From: Roseomonas gilardii subsp. gilardii
Lineage (GTDB): Bacteria > Pseudomonadota > Alphaproteobacteria > Acetobacterales > Acetobacteraceae
Assembly (NCBI RefSeq): GCF_023078375.1
Contig: NZ_CP095554.1
Location: forward strand, 3,836,501-3,900,500
Direction: 5' to 3'
Length of the DNA stretch: 64,000 nt
Positions 62,900 to 64,000 of this stretch are shown here, in pieces; the stretch's first letter is position 1; each line of letters starts with the position of its first letter. The translations under genes were made by a program, and so were the position numbers. The notes below the pieces were generated by a model. It was not told where the DNA came from and made no database searches. It was given only the letters and a program-made list of their open reading frames with translations.

Positions 62900-64000
62900 A
62901 TGCGTTCCGTGGAAGAGATCATCCGCCTCGCGGGCGGGGCGGAGGCCGTGGCCCAGCGCTGCGGCGTGGGCGGCGAGGCCGTCCGCAAGTGGCGCCAGGC
63001 CCGCGCCATCCCGCCCAAGCACTGGCCCGCCCTGATCGCCGCCACCGGCCTGTCCTTCGGGGACATGCCGGGCGCCTCCGTGGCCACCCCGGCCGATCCC
63101 GCCACGCCGCCCCCCTCCCCCGTCCTCGCGGAGCCCTCCATGCCCGAAGCCGCCGACACCCCGCCCGCCGGCGCGACCGCCTGCATTGTCCTGATGGACG
63201 GCACGGTCTTCTGGGGCCGAGGCTTCGGCGCCGCCGGGACCCGGGCGGGCGAGATCTGCTTCAACACCGGGCTGACGGGCTATCAGGAAACCCTGACCGA
63301 CCCCTCCTATGCCGGGCAGATCATCACCTTCACCTTCCCCCATATCGGGAATGTCGGCGCCAATGCCGAGGATGTGGAGACCATCACCCCCGCCGCCCTC
63401 GGCCTGATCACCAAGGCCGATGTCACCGAGCCCTCCAACTACCGCGCCCAGCGCCACCTGGACGACTGGCTGAAGAGCTTCGGCATCCCCGGCATCGCCG
63501 GGGTGGACACGCGCGCGCTGACCATCCGCATCCGTGACGGCGGCCCGCCCAACGGCGTCATCTGCCACGCGCCCGATGGCCGCTTCGACCTCGCCGCGCT
63601 GCGCGCCCAGGCCGCCGGCTGGCCGGGGCTGGAGGGCATGGACCTCGCGAAGGAGGTGTCCTGCCAGCAGTCCTACCGCTGGGAGGAAGGGCTCTGGCGC
63701 TGGAACCAGGGCTATGAGGCCAGCCCGGCGAAGCGCCACAAGGTCGTGGCCGTGGACTACGGCGCCAAGCGCAACATCCTGCGCTGCCTGGCCGATGCCG
63801 GCTGCGACGTCACCGTGGTCCCCGCCACCGCCACGGCGGAGGAGATCCTGCGCCACGGGCCGGACGGCGTCTTCCTCTCCAACGGCCCCGGCGACCCGGC
63901 GGCGACTGGCGAATACGCCGTGCCCGCCATCCGCGGCGTGCTGGAGAAGCAGGTCCCCGTCTTCGGCATCTGCCTCGGCCACCAGCTCCTCGCCCTGGCG
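62900..64000 (+). CDS. carA: Carbamoyl-phosphate synthase small subunit CarA with N-terminal HTH-like extension, 5' part
   Basis: Glutaminase subunit supplying ammonia for arginine and pyrimidine synthesis. From ATG 62900, residues 1-55 (GGAEAVAQRCGVGGEAVRKW, then IPPKHWPALIAATG) look like a Cro/YdaS helix-turn-helix. A Pro/Ala-rich linker of about 25 residues follows, then CarA proper from ACIVLMDGTVFWGRGFG. The nucleophile Cys is residue 358 (GICLGHQ). An internal ATG at 63140 would give CarA alone, with Cys278, close to the E. coli position. The window ends before the catalytic His/Glu pair. Confidence 0.9.
   Translation, partial: MRSVEEIIRLAGGAEAVAQRCGVGGEAVRKWRQARAIPPKHWPALIAATGLSFGDMPGASVATPADPATPPPSPVLAEPSMPEAADTPPAGATACIVLMDGTVFWGRGFGAAGTRAGEICFNTGLTGYQETLTDPSYAGQIITFTFPHIGNVGANAEDVETITPAALGLITKADVTEPSNYRAQRHLDDWLKSFGIPGIAGVDTRALTIRIRDGGPPNGVICHAPDGRFDLAALRAQAAGWPGLEGMDLAKEVSCQQSYRWEEGLWRWNQGYEASPAKRHKVVAVDYGAKRNILRCLADAGCDVTVVPATATAEEILRHGPDGVFLSNGPGDPAATGEYAVPAIRGVLEKQVPVFGICLGHQLLALA

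Overview
The window is a stretch of high-GC alphaproteobacterial chromosome with very GC-rich third codon positions. The gene set and order resemble Acetobacteraceae of the Roseomonas type: a complete division and cell-wall cluster, BamD/RecN/LigA after LpxC, and a YqeY-like gene followed by dnaG and rpoD, divergent from carA. This assignment is an inference from gene content and protein character. No mobile elements, prophage genes, CRISPR arrays or rRNA genes are visible.

Region 1 (1-17233) is the dcw cluster on the plus strand: ftsI (3' part only), murE, murF, mraY, murD, ftsW, murG, murC, murB, ddl, ftsQ, ftsA, ftsZ, then a strong terminator and lpxC. Most junctions are ATGA or GTGA overlaps. 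Region 2 (17285-29482) holds a GNAT enzyme, bamD, recN, an MRJP/Yellow-type lipoprotein, ligA, an unrecognised 671-residue membrane protein under a Fur-box-like site, a DUF1269-type protein, an MHS-type MFS transporter and a LysE exporter. Region 3 (29522-40091) holds a SulP transporter, a long aminopeptidase P, a DUF1127 protein, the operon purC - pentapeptide protein - uvrD/pcrA - prmA, and metF. Region 4 (40091-46269) holds mlaA and mlaC-like lipid-transport genes, a small lipoprotein, a GNAT, ettA, an HNH protein, a small secreted protein and an RraA-like aldolase that ends a five-gene ABC-transporter operon reaching to 50086. Region 5 (50231-57579) holds a TauE/SafE permease, a CAU tRNA (probably tRNA-Ile2), an exported MetX-like hydrolase, ppa, a cytochrome c / glyoxalase / Tat small subunit / GMC oxidoreductase operon, a ribbon-helix-helix protein and a GNAT. 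Region 6 (57582-64000) holds rpoD, dnaG, a host-attachment-family protein, a YqeY-like protein and the 5' part of carA.

Two points stand out. First, carA is read through from an upstream ATG that adds an 80-residue N-terminal extension with a Cro/YdaS-like helix-turn-helix. Its promoter carries two 17-bp inverted repeats 41 bp apart, one of them filling the -35/-10 spacer exactly, and transcription is predicted to start at the A of the ATG (a leaderless mRNA). This looks like an autoregulated CarA and is the best candidate here for an undescribed system. Second, four essential or near-essential genes (murF, ddl, ftsZ, bamD) are each broken by a 1- or 2-base deletion, three of them in C or G runs. 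This pattern points to base-level errors in the source sequence rather than biology.
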